A stretch of DNA of 55,588 nucleotides from Nitrospina sp. Lineage in GTDB: Bacteria; Nitrospinota; Nitrospinia; Nitrospinales; Nitrospinaceae. Where the stretch lies: the NCBI GenBank assembly GCA_020430445.1, contig JAGQJZ010000006.1, positions 1 to 55,588 on the forward strand, given 5' to 3'. Shown here piece after piece: positions 1 through 7,634 of this stretch. The first letter of the stretch is position 1. Every line of letters starts with the position of its first letter. Below the pieces are notes generated by a model. That model had not been told where the DNA came from, did not search any database, and was given only the letters and a program-made list of their open reading frames with translations. A program made the translations under genes and the position numbers.

Positions 1-1
1 C

Positions 2-862
2 TCCTTCTGCGTTGTGCCCAACACTCGGGGGCGGGAAAAATCGCGTTCCCCTGAGGAGATCTTAGACGAGACGCGCCAGCTCATCGACGCCGGCGCGCGC
101 GAGATCATCCTCCTCGGCCAGAACGTCAACTCCTACGGCAAGGTGGGGCTCGACCGGTCCTGTTCCTTTCACGAGCTCTTGCACCGTGTGGCGGAAGTCG
201 AAGGCGTCGAACGCCTGCGCTTCACCTCCAGCCACCCGATGGACTTCACGCGCGAGGTGATCGAGGCCTACCGCGACCTGCCGGCGCTGATGAACCACCT
301 GCACCTGCCGGTGCAGAGCGGATCCGATGCAGTTCTGTACCGCATGCGGCGGCACCACACGGTGGAAAACTACGTCGACCTGATCGGGGAATTGAAACGG
401 GAGGTGCCGGGCGTCGGCCTGACGACGGATATCATCGTCGGTTTTCCCGGCGAAACGGATGAGGATTTCGAGATGACGCTGGCCCTCATGCAGCGCATCG
501 GTTTCCACAACAGTTACATGTTCGCCTACAGTCCCCGGCCTTTCACGCCGGCGGCGGAATACGAAGACTCCGTGCCGCACGAGGTCAAGCAGGAACGGCT
601 GCAACGGCTCATCCGGCTGCAGGAGGAGCTGGCGCGCGAGGCCGGGCAGAGCTTCATCGGCCATGAAGTCGAGGTATTGGTGGAAGAGAAAAGCCTGCGC
701 GAAGGGGTGGACTACCGCGGCCGCAACCCGGAATACTGGAACGTGCTCATCACCTGCCCGGACGCCACGCTCTCGCCCGGCGACACCGTCCGCGTCAAAA
801 TCGAAACCGCTTCCGGCCACGCCCTCCGCGGCTCCTTGCGGAGGGCCAACGGAACCCCCTAA
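2..862 (+). CDS. miaB: MiaB tRNA methylthiotransferase, 3' part (5' end outside window)
   Basis: This is the C-terminal 286 residues of the radical-SAM enzyme that adds the 2-methylthio group to N6-isopentenyladenosine-37 of tRNAs. The visible frame opens with SFCVVPNTRGREKSRS, which contains the last cysteine of the CxxxCxxC iron-sulfur motif followed by the MiaB hallmark TRGRE. Further family blocks are LLGQNVNSYG, the HLPVQSGSD segment and the TDIIVGFPGET segment. A TRAM-like RNA-binding tail follows from about residue 215. Reading is open to the window edge, so the start and the N-terminal UPF0004 domain lie upstream. The related rimO lies at 7.6-9.0 kb, but the TRGRE signature separates the two. 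Identity is very secure. Confidence 0.95.
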   Translation, partial: SFCVVPNTRGREKSRSPEEILDETRQLIDAGAREIILLGQNVNSYGKVGLDRSCSFHELLHRVAEVEGVERLRFTSSHPMDFTREVIEAYRDLPALMNHLHLPVQSGSDAVLYRMRRHHTVENYVDLIGELKREVPGVGLTTDIIVGFPGETDEDFEMTLALMQRIGFHNSYMFAYSPRPFTPAAEYEDSVPHEVKQERLQRLIRLQEELAREAGQSFIGHEVEVLVEEKSLREGVDYRGRNPEYWNVLITCPDATLSPGDTVRVKIETASGHALRGSLRRANGTP

Positions 863-870
863 GACAAAGA

Positions 871-950
871 GAGCTTTGCAAAAGTCAAAAGCGAACATCC
901 AAGGCGAGATTCTTCGGGACTTTGGGCCCTCAGAGTGCCCCATCTTGGGC
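871..950 (+). repeat. Dispersed intergenic repeat, family A copy 1
   Basis: It starts 8 bp after the miaB stop and reads GCTTTGCAAAAGTCAAAAGC, then a CCAAGGCGAGATTCTTCGG block and a GGGCCCTCAGA block. The same blocks recur in the opposite orientation at 11740-11812, and in degenerate form at 2503, 3165, 11530, 20410 and 44397. It is non-coding and most likely belongs to a short dispersed repeat family. Confidence 0.7.
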
Positions 951-967
951 GATTGTTTTTTTATGTA

Positions 968-1035
968 GGAAAGATTCTGCAGCAAACCCCATGGAAGGAA
1001 TTGTACGCGAGAAGACGTCAGCCGCGCGCAAGCAC
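968..1035 (-). repeat. Gene-end repeat, family B copy 1
   Basis: Read on the minus strand this element begins immediately after the stop codon of the gene ending at 1036. It runs from TTGCGCGCGGCTGACGTCTT to TGCTGCAGAATC. Copies in the same relation to a gene end lie at 3019 and 33417. The shared ends are GCG...GGC...TGTCTT and CTGCAGAATCG, about 60 bp apart. Confidence 0.55.
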
Positions 1036-2484
1036 TTAGTAAATGCCGAGGCGGTAGTAGATGTCTTCTTCGAGCTGGTCGAGGTGAGGCTGCATGACCT
1101 TGAGGCCGAGACGGATGTCGCGGATGGCCTTCACGTCCGGCGGACGCGGCCGGTCGGCCATTTTGCGCAGGGCGTCGACGCAGAACATGTCGAGATCCGC
1201 CAGTTGGTCGAGGATGGTTTCCGGCAGGTCCGGCAGGGTGACTTCCTGGTCTTCAAAATAGCGCAGGATTTCGATGAGCCGCAGCTTGATGAACGCCGTG
1301 CGCGTCCTCAGCTGCGTGACCAGTTTCGGCTCGGGGTGTTTCAACTCCACGCAGATCGCGTTGAGCATCGTGCGCAGTTTGCGGTAAAACGCGTTGTGCT
1401 GTTTCTTGCTGTAAAAAGCGTCCTGCTTGCCTTCGAACAGCAGTTTGAACACCGCCTCCGGATTGAAATCGTCCTGCCCCATCAGCGAATACAAAATCGC
1501 CTTGAATTCCGGTTCGCTGAAGGCGAGGCCCATGTCCTGGAAAATCTCGTCAAGCGAACCGGTATTGCCCTGTGGCATGCGGGGCGCCTCTTCCCACACC
1601 GCCTCTTCCGGCAGCACCGCCTCAAGCGGCGCAAAATGCAGACTGCGGTCCGATCCGCGGTACAGGCTGAGGTGGGTGAGCGATTCGATCAAATCCGTCA
1701 AGGCCAGGGCCGGCGGCGTGAGGTATTCGTCGTCCAGGTAATACAGGGTGCGGAGCAACTGTTTTTCCAGGGTCGGCGTTTTGGGAGGCTCGTCCTCCCA
1801 CTGCCGTTTCATGGCGGTTTCCAGCGCCACATAAAACGCCCGCTGACGCAGACGGTCGCGGCGCAGGTCTTCCCTGCTGTAAATTGAAAAACGGAACCGG
1901 CCCGCGTGATAATCCGACAGGGTCACTTTGATCGCGTCGCCGGGCTTCAACCTCCCGCTCTCCACGAGCGGTGCGATGTCCCACACGGTGAGATCGATGC
2001 GGCTTTTGCCGGGCAAGTGTTCGTTGATGCGGATACGGTCCGGGAAATGCGCTTCGCCGCAATACTCGTAATGCGTCAACACCTCTTCGATGTAAAACGA
2101 CACCTGCCGCCGAGGCATCTCGTTGCCTTCCAGGTCTTCAAACGCCAGGTCCTCTTCGGCCAAACCACCGGAGAGGAACGGGATCATCTGATGACCGGGA
2201 ATCATCACCTTGTTCTGCCATTCCAGCGGGCTGATCTGGATGAGCAACGGCAGGTGGCCGATACGGTTGAGCACCAGTCGGTACGGCAGGTAACCGCCCT
2301 CCGGAGAATCGATCAGCAGGTGATGTCCTTGCAGGTTCTGCTTCAACCCTTCCAGAGTCGACGGGGCGATGCGCCGCCGCCAGCGATTCTTGACGCGCTC
2401 AAGATATTCTTCGGCCGAAAACGGGGTGGAAGACTCTTTAATGAGAGATTCTGCGACGGATTTCAGGGTGCGGGTAGAGGGCAT
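1036..2484 (-). CDS. Conserved-type hypothetical protein, 482 aa
   Basis: I do not recognise a family. The protein is soluble, rich in charged and leucine-containing helices, and has no signal peptide or membrane segment. Its N-terminus (SVAESLIKES, then AEEYLERVKNRWRRR) looks like a basic helical, possibly winged-helix, module. The rest alternates beta-rich stretches (residues 60-210) with long helices (280-480). I place the start at the ATG at 2484, preceded by GGAAG nine bases upstream. The open frame extends 42 codons further, but that part is repeat-like sequence (family A at 2503) with no ribosome site. It is convergent with miaB and stands alone. Function is unknown. Reality of the gene is well supported by length and codon usage. 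Confidence 0.8.
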   Translation of the reverse strand: MPSTRTLKSVAESLIKESSTPFSAEEYLERVKNRWRRRIAPSTLEGLKQNLQGHHLLIDSPEGGYLPYRLVLNRIGHLPLLIQISPLEWQNKVMIPGHQMIPFLSGGLAEEDLAFEDLEGNEMPRRQVSFYIEEVLTHYEYCGEAHFPDRIRINEHLPGKSRIDLTVWDIAPLVESGRLKPGDAIKVTLSDYHAGRFRFSIYSREDLRRDRLRQRAFYVALETAMKRQWEDEPPKTPTLEKQLLRTLYYLDDEYLTPPALALTDLIESLTHLSLYRGSDRSLHFAPLEAVLPEEAVWEEAPRMPQGNTGSLDEIFQDMGLAFSEPEFKAILYSLMGQDDFNPEAVFKLLFEGKQDAFYSKKQHNAFYRKLRTMLNAICVELKHPEPKLVTQLRTRTAFIKLRLIEILRYFEDQEVTLPDLPETILDQLADLDMFCVDALRKMADRPRPPDVKAIRDIRLGLKVMQPHLDQLEEDIYYRLGIY

Positions 2485-2502
2485 GGGAGCAATCTTCCGG
2501 GA

Positions 2503-2600
2503 GGGCTTTGCAAAATCAAAAGCGGGGATTGATGGTTCGCTCCGGTGAATTCGGAGCGGATGCGCGAGACCTCGAAAAATGCAAAACGATTCTAACATAA
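2503..2600 (+). repeat. Dispersed intergenic repeat, family A copy (degenerate)
   Basis: It has the core GGCTTTGCAAAATCAAAAGC, nearly identical to 873-893, followed by a divergent GC-rich tail with the small inverted pair GCTCCG/CGGAGC. It lies upstream of the minus-strand gene starting at 2484. Confidence 0.55.
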
Positions 2601-2675
2601 AACGGTTCACCGATTAACCCCCGGTTGCGTCTATTTTTCAGAACCGCGAACACACAATTTTGCCCGGCAAAACCT

Positions 2676-2702
2676 TTGAAATTCCACGGAAAGTTTTATA
2701 AT
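2676..2702 (+). promoter_or_regulatory. Putative sigma-70 promoter for the 85-aa gene
   Basis: TTGAAA at 2676-2681 and a perfect TATAAT at 2697-2702 are separated by 15 bp. The start codon follows at 2759 behind AAGGAG. The short spacer makes the -35 box uncertain; the -10 box is convincing. Confidence 0.45.
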
Positions 2703-2758
2703 AAGCTCACACCCGTTTTGTTAGGATCGGATTTTTTTTGGATTGGAAGGAGAACCCA

Positions 2759-3016
2759 ATGTCAACGGATCAGGAAATTGAAATCCAGTACCGGAAAATC
2801 TTCAAGCGCCTGAACACGCGCAAGAAGTTCAATATCGCCTCCATTGAAGGCACGCATGTGGTCGTCGAACAGGACGAGGAAATCTGCGGACAAAAGGAAC
2901 CGCGCAAGTTCGAGTTCAATTCGGCGAAGGAACTGGAAGATTTCGTCACTCAGGAAAATCAGACCGAACGTGACATCAACGCACAACTCAGCAGCAACGA
3001 CATGCCCTACCGCTAG
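2759..3016 (+). CDS. Small hypothetical cytoplasmic protein, 85 aa
   Basis: The start is the ATG eight bases behind a strong AAGGAG (2748-2753). An in-frame ATG seven codons upstream would sit before that site. The protein is acidic and highly charged, with a basic patch (KRLNTRKKF) near residue 20 and a helical segment NSAKELEDFVTQENQTERD near the end. There are no cysteine motifs, signal peptide or membrane span. A promoter-like TATAAT lies 57 bp upstream, so it is probably transcribed alone. A family B repeat begins within a few bases after its stop. I do not recognise a family. Confidence 0.75.
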   Translation: MSTDQEIEIQYRKIFKRLNTRKKFNIASIEGTHVVVEQDEEICGQKEPRKFEFNSAKELEDFVTQENQTERDINAQLSSNDMPYR

Positions 3017-3018
3017 GT

Positions 3019-3086
3019 CCTTGCGGACGGCCAATGTCTTACAGCGCAATGTATCAAAGTCCATTTTTACTGCAGAATCGGGCCGG
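3019..3086 (+). repeat. Gene-end repeat, family B copy 2
   Basis: It begins just after the stop at 3016, with TTGCGGACGGCCAATGTCTT, and ends with CTGCAGAATCGGGCC. It aligns with 33417-33486 and with the reverse strand of 968-1035. A partial second copy (GCGCGAGGCCAATGTTTTGG) follows at about 3118-3140. Confidence 0.6.
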
Positions 3087-3412
3087 ATTTGCGCTGCCCG
3101 TCCGGCGAGGACCCGCCAGGCGCGAGGCCAATGTTTTGGCACAAACGATTTTAACCGTGAGTTTCAGAGCAAAATCGCGAGATTTGTCACGCCGCCGACC
3201 GCAAGGTCCGCGAGGCCCGAAGAATCTCGCCTTTGCTTTAGCGAGAAACGGCAGCGAGGGAGCAATCCGGACTTCTGGACCTACCCCTTCGGGGCACGGG
3301 TTCTTCGGACGCATATCTGGGCCGCGCTCCCTTCGGTCCCTCGCGATGACGTTTATTTTCATTCTTGGGCGAATCCAGGGAACTCACACAAACAGTTGTA
3401 TCTGGAGTGGAA
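3087..3412. repeat. Non-coding repeat-rich stretch (family A/B fragments)
   Basis: No credible gene is present. At 3205-3230 it holds the minus-oriented family A block AGGCCCGAAGAATCTCGCC. Several GC-rich inverted pieces follow, for example GCGAGGGAGC and GCGCTCCCTTCGGTCCCTCGC around 3255-3350. The stretch separates the 85-aa gene from yacG. Confidence 0.5.
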
Positions 3413-3613
3413 ATGTCCACCAAGCAACCGCGTTGCCCCACCTGCAAAAAGACCGTCGATAAGGAGGGAAACGACTCGTTTCCCTTCTGCTCGGAACGGT
3501 GCCGCCTGCAGGACCTCGGAAAATGGCTCAACAACGCCTACACCATCCCCGGGTCCTCGCCGGACAGGCAGCATGACGGCCTTTCCGATTTTGCAGAAGA
3601 ACTCATTGAATAA
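3413..3613 (+). CDS. yacG: DNA gyrase inhibitor YacG
   Basis: This 66-residue zinc-binding protein matches the YacG family. It has CPTC at residues 8-11 followed by the second metal pair in PFCSERCRLQDLGKW. Members bind GyrB and can inhibit gyrase in vitro. The length is typical of the family. The ATG at 3413 follows GGAG at suitable spacing; the frame is open upstream but that part is repeat sequence. In many genomes yacG sits with coaE; here it is alone, upstream of and convergent with glnD. Identity is secure, physiological role less so. Confidence 0.9.
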   Translation: MSTKQPRCPTCKKTVDKEGNDSFPFCSERCRLQDLGKWLNNAYTIPGSSPDRQHDGLSDFAEELIE

Positions 3614-3679
3614 ATTTTCAGCAACAAGAAGCCGCCCTGCGTAAGGAGCGCGGCAAGGCGTCGGCCGTACGTTCAGCGG

Positions 3680-6418
3680 TCAGGGGAGGTCTTCGAGTTT
3701 TTCGACGAGGAGGTTGTTGATGATGCGTTCGCGCAGTTTGCGCTGCACGACCTGCTGATAGACTTTCGTATCGCGCAGGGAGATGGAGAACACGTCGATA
3801 CCGCGCCCGCCACGGCAGGCGATTTTGGCGCGGTGGATCTGGATGCTGAAATCCGCGAACGCCTTGGCGATCTTGTAGAGCATGCCCGGGTGGTCCCGCG
3901 CCTCGATGCGGATGAAGGTGAAGCGGTTTTCCAGCAGGTTGTCGATTTCGATTTTCGGCACGATGGGCGCCTTGGAAGCCTTCTGCGAGGTCAGCCGCGT
4001 CCGCGATTTGAGCAGGGACTGCAGGTTCGCCTTCCCCTCCATCAGGTCTTTCATGGTTTGTTCAATATCCCGCCAGACCTTCTCCGCTTCCCCGTGAATC
4101 TTGAAGGTCTCCGCGCCTTCCACCTGCAGGTGGATGAGCACCTTGTTGTCCTTTCGCGTGTAGATCTGCGCGCCGTGGATGTCCATCGCCCGGGCCGTGA
4201 GCGCGCCGACGATGTTCATGAACATGTCCGGCGAATGCACCGAGGCCATGACCAGGTCGTAAAACCCCACCTCCGCGTTGTATTGATGCGTCAGGATGAA
4301 CGGCTGGTCCTTCATCTTCCGCAGCAACTGGATGTGGGCGACGATGTCGTGCGATCCGGCGGTGACGAGATAATCTTCCAGCATGAGCGAAAAGTGAAAG
4401 TCGATTTCCTCTTTCGGGCATTGCCCTTCCAGCGCCTTGTAAACCGCCGCGCGGGTGGTGGCCGGTTTGTTGTCGAGCCCCATCGGGTTGAGCAGGAAGT
4501 TGCGCGTGCGGTGAAACAGTTCGATGAGCAAAAGCCGTTTCCAGGCGGTCCAGGTATCCGGCGCCACCGCCCTGAGTTCGCCGTAGCTGTACAACACCAG
4601 CATGTCCAGCCTTTCCGGCGTCTGCACCTTGGTGGCGAGGGCGCGGATGTTGTCCGGCTGGTGGATATCCTGATGGAACGCGATCTCGTTCATCGTGTTG
4701 AGGTTGTTGACCAGAAAAGCCAGTCCGGTGGACCGGGCCGGGCCGAGGTTCAGCCGCGCGCACACGTTGTCCAGCGCCTCCGAGGCCGGCATGCCTCCCC
4801 CGTTGCCCTGGCCGTTGCCCAGGCTGTGCAGAAGGCAGGCCAGCTTGAGCAGCGGCTTGTCTTTTAAGCGGGCGAAATATTCGGCCAGTTTTTCCAGGTT
4901 TTCGTTCTGGCTCTGGGGCAATTCCTCCAGAAACTGCACCATGCGCAGGGCGTGTTCGTCCGAGGTGAAGCGGTGGTAAAAATCGTATTGCACCCGGCAG
5001 TGGGTGAGACCGAATTCGGGCAGGATCCGCCCCAGCAGACTCACCTCGTGCATCTGACGGAGGAAGACCGCGCTGTGCGGGTGCTCCAGCAGGCGCGCCA
5101 TGAACGCTTCCAATTCTCCAGAGGGAAGGCCCGCCGCGTCCAGCAGGTGAGCGCTTTTCCGGATCAGCCGCTTGAGCGGAACCTCCAGTTTCAGACCGTG
5201 CTCCCGGCACAGGTCGAACACCGTCAGGAGCAGCGGCGGCGATTCCTCAAACAGCGTCTCCGAATTGCCCTTGAGGCTCAGCAAACCTTCCCGCGCCACG
5301 AAACCATGACCGAGATCGCGCCCGGTCAGGTTGGAGATCACTTTGGTGATCGAAGGTCCGGTGTCCAGGCACCGCTGGAAAATGGATTCCGAAATCTGGT
5401 AGATCGTCGTGGCCCGGAGGAAATACTCGCGCATGAATTTTTCCACCGCCGACTCACCGCCTTCCGCCCGGTATCCCAGCTCACAGGCGATTTTCTCCTG
5501 CAGATCGAAGGTGAGCACATCCCCTTTCTTCCCCGTCTGGTAATGCAGCTCGTTGCGGATGCGCAGGGTGAAATTGACCGCCTGCTCCAGTTGTTCGATC
5601 TCCTGCGGGCTGACCACCTCTTCGCGTTTGATTTCGCGGAAGGACAGGACACCAAAACGGACCGCCACCGCCCACAGCGCAACGTGATAATCACGCAGGC
5701 CGCCGGGGCCTTCCTTGATATTCGGTTCCGGGTTCGCGCCCACGCGATCGCCCTTTTCATAACATGCGTATTTTTTCCGGAGCTGCTCATTCAGGAACTC
5801 CCGCGCCCGTTTTTTGAGCACGTTCTTGCGCACCGAGGCGATCAATTTCTTGTAGAGGCTCCGGTCCCCGGTCAGGTAGCGCGTTTCAATCATCGAAGTG
5901 CGCACGGTGGGGTCCTCCACCGCCAGGTCCTGGCAGTCGCTCAGGGTCCGGCAACTGTGGCCGATTTCCAGGTCGATCCCCCAGAGGACCGAGATGACCT
6001 CCTGAACAAACGTGTCCAGCGCCTTGTTCATTTTCCGGGCCAGCAGAAACAGGAGATCGATATCCGACGCGGGGTTGAGTTCGCCACGGCCGTAGCCGCC
6101 AACGGCGACGAGAACAAACTTGCCGGTTAAGGCCTGGTCGCGGTAGGCCTCCAGCTGACTGACCGAATGGAGCACCTGGCAGATGACACCGTCGATAAGC
6201 GCCGCGTGGGCGTGGACCACTTCGCGTCCCCCCGCCCCTCCCTGATGCCAGGCGCGGATCCTCTCCTTGCCCTCGCGGATCACCTGCTTGAACCGTTTGA
6301 AATAGTCGAGCCGGTCGCGGGGGTCCACCGGCAAATCGCCGACAGAGTCAAAATCCAGGCGGAACGGCTGCGGGCCGGCCTGGGTCATGGAAAATTTTGA
6401 GGTGTCCTCGGGGTTCAT
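3680..6418 (-). CDS. glnD: GlnD, PII uridylyltransferase with degenerate HD domain
   Basis: This 912-residue protein has the full GlnD architecture. The nucleotidyltransferase motif GGYGRGELNPASDIDLLFL (about residues 105-125) keeps the catalytic Asp pair. It is followed by the GlnD linker helices, an HD-type region and two C-terminal ACT domains that sense glutamine (around SPDMFMNIVGAL and RDHPGMLYKIAKAF). It should uridylylate PII when glutamine is low. The HD region is abnormal. The first histidine is kept (DEHALRMV), but the expected HD dyad reads HS (codons at 4823-4828, context LLHSLGNGQG). The later helices also lack the usual His and Asp, so the deuridylylating activity is probably lost. 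I use the ATG at 6418; a TTG start 15 codons upstream is possible. It lies 118 bp downstream of pfk on the same strand. Confidence 0.93.
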   Translation of the reverse strand: MNPEDTSKFSMTQAGPQPFRLDFDSVGDLPVDPRDRLDYFKRFKQVIREGKERIRAWHQGGAGGREVVHAHAALIDGVICQVLHSVSQLEAYRDQALTGKFVLVAVGGYGRGELNPASDIDLLFLLARKMNKALDTFVQEVISVLWGIDLEIGHSCRTLSDCQDLAVEDPTVRTSMIETRYLTGDRSLYKKLIASVRKNVLKKRAREFLNEQLRKKYACYEKGDRVGANPEPNIKEGPGGLRDYHVALWAVAVRFGVLSFREIKREEVVSPQEIEQLEQAVNFTLRIRNELHYQTGKKGDVLTFDLQEKIACELGYRAEGGESAVEKFMREYFLRATTIYQISESIFQRCLDTGPSITKVISNLTGRDLGHGFVAREGLLSLKGNSETLFEESPPLLLTVFDLCREHGLKLEVPLKRLIRKSAHLLDAAGLPSGELEAFMARLLEHPHSAVFLRQMHEVSLLGRILPEFGLTHCRVQYDFYHRFTSDEHALRMVQFLEELPQSQNENLEKLAEYFARLKDKPLLKLACLLHSLGNGQGNGGGMPASEALDNVCARLNLGPARSTGLAFLVNNLNTMNEIAFHQDIHQPDNIRALATKVQTPERLDMLVLYSYGELRAVAPDTWTAWKRLLLIELFHRTRNFLLNPMGLDNKPATTRAAVYKALEGQCPKEEIDFHFSLMLEDYLVTAGSHDIVAHIQLLRKMKDQPFILTHQYNAEVGFYDLVMASVHSPDMFMNIVGALTARAMDIHGAQIYTRKDNKVLIHLQVEGAETFKIHGEAEKVWRDIEQTMKDLMEGKANLQSLLKSRTRLTSQKASKAPIVPKIEIDNLLENRFTFIRIEARDHPGMLYKIAKAFADFSIQIHRAKIACRGGRGIDVFSISLRDTKVYQQVVQRKLRERIINNLLVEKLEDLP

Positions 6419-6475
6419 ACGGTATGCAATCCGTCCTTTTTCCTGGTTGATTCCAGGGCGCAACGCCTCAAGGCG

Positions 6476-6538
6476 GCGAAAAGAGCGCTCAGGGTAGAGT
6501 AATTAGTCTGATTTTACAAGGGTTGCGCAAAGAGCGCT
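6476..6538 (-). terminator. Possible terminator or inverted repeat after pfk
   Basis: AGCGCTC overlaps the pfk stop and pairs with GAGCGCT about 40 nt downstream on the minus strand, followed by CTTTT. The loop is long and the T-run short, so this is a weak call. It could instead be a pair of AGCGCT sites. Confidence 0.25.
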
Positions 6539-7634
6539 AGGCCCGGCCGAGGGAGATGCCAATGGCCTCGGCGCAGGTGACGAGTTGGTGGCCGGGCGGA
6601 ACGGTACGCACCTTGCCGGCGCATTCGTCCAGGGGAACGAGGACCACTTCCAGGGATTTCAGGGCCACGAGTTTGCCGAATTCGCCCTGGCAGGCCGCCT
6701 CCACCGCACAGTGACCGAGCCGGGTGCCGAGCAGGCGGTCGAAGGAGGTCGGCGTTCCGCCGCGCTGGACATGCCCCAGAACGGTGCAGCGCACTTCGAG
6801 GTCGAGGTTCCGCCCCAGGCGCCCGGCAATGTAATTGCCCACCCCGCCGAGCTGGGCGACTCCCTGCAGGCGGGTGCCGGCGGCTGCGCTGACGATCTGC
6901 TCGCCCCCCATCTCCCGCGCGCCTTCCCCCACCACAATGATGGAAAACGGGCTGCCGCCTTCGGCGCGCAGGCGGACTTTTTCCTCCACTTTTTCCAGGT
7001 CGTAGGGAATCTCCGGGATGAGGATGATGTGCGCCCCCCCGGCGATTCCGGACTCCAGGGCGATCCATCCGGCGTTCCGGCCCATGACCTCAAGGATCAT
7101 CACCCGTTGATGGCTCTTGCCCGTGGTGGTCAGCCGGTCCAGGGCGTCGACGGCCACCTGCACCGCGGTCTGGAAACCGAAGGTGTAGTCCGTTCCGTAA
7201 AGGTCGTTGTCGATGGTTTTGGGGATGCCGATGACCGGGCAGCCGGCCTGATGCAGCTTGAAGCCGATCTCCTGGGTGCCTTCCCCGCCGACGACGAACA
7301 GGCAGTCGAGCCCCATCCGGTTGAAATTGTCGATGGCTTCCTTCGACCGGTCTTCCGTCGCCAGCGTGCCGTCCGGCAGGACCCGCCGGTAGGCGAAGAG
7401 GTTTCCCTTGTTGGTTGTGCCGATCACCGTTCCCCCCAGCGGCAGGATGTCCCGGGTCGAACGCACGGTGAGCGGCTGGGTGCGGTTTTCCAGCAGGCCT
7501 TCGAATCCGTCTTCGATGCCGATGACGTGCCAGTTGTGTTTGATGATGGCCGAGCGGGTGACCGAGCGAATGACGGCATTCAATCCCGAGCAGTCGCCGC
7601 CGCCGGTCAGAATACCCACACGCTTAATGGCCAT
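6537..7634 (-). CDS. pfkA: 6-phosphofructokinase, ATP-dependent type by motif
   Basis: This 365-residue enzyme phosphorylates fructose 6-phosphate. It shows GILTGGGDCSGLNAVIR at the N-terminus, GGTVIGTTNKGN, the nucleotide-site VVGGEGTQEIG, the catalytic IPKTIDNDL, and MGRNAGWIALESG. The Gly in GGEGT (E. coli position 104) favours ATP, while the Lys in PKTIDND (position 124) is the residue found in PPi enzymes. This combination is known from mixed group III enzymes that use ATP. The ATG at 7634 follows GGAGG, and the gene overlaps the 3' end of rimO by 11 bp, so the two are translationally coupled. A 24-codon upstream extension lies inside rimO and is rejected. Confidence 0.92.
   Translation of the reverse strand: MAIKRVGILTGGGDCSGLNAVIRSVTRSAIIKHNWHVIGIEDGFEGLLENRTQPLTVRSTRDILPLGGTVIGTTNKGNLFAYRRVLPDGTLATEDRSKEAIDNFNRMGLDCLFVVGGEGTQEIGFKLHQAGCPVIGIPKTIDNDLYGTDYTFGFQTAVQVAVDALDRLTTTGKSHQRVMILEVMGRNAGWIALESGIAGGAHIILIPEIPYDLEKVEEKVRLRAEGGSPFSIIVVGEGAREMGGEQIVSAAAGTRLQGVAQLGGVGNYIAGRLGRNLDLEVRCTVLGHVQRGGTPTSFDRLLGTRLGHCAVEAACQGEFGKLVALKSLEVVLVPLDECAGKVRTVPPGHQLVTCAEAIGISLGRA

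Noticed and set aside
922..1887. A 321-codon plus-strand frame opposite the 482-aa unknown gene
   Set aside because: It starts inside repeat sequence and lacks a ribosome site; the minus-strand frame is longer with a natural start and amino-acid composition.
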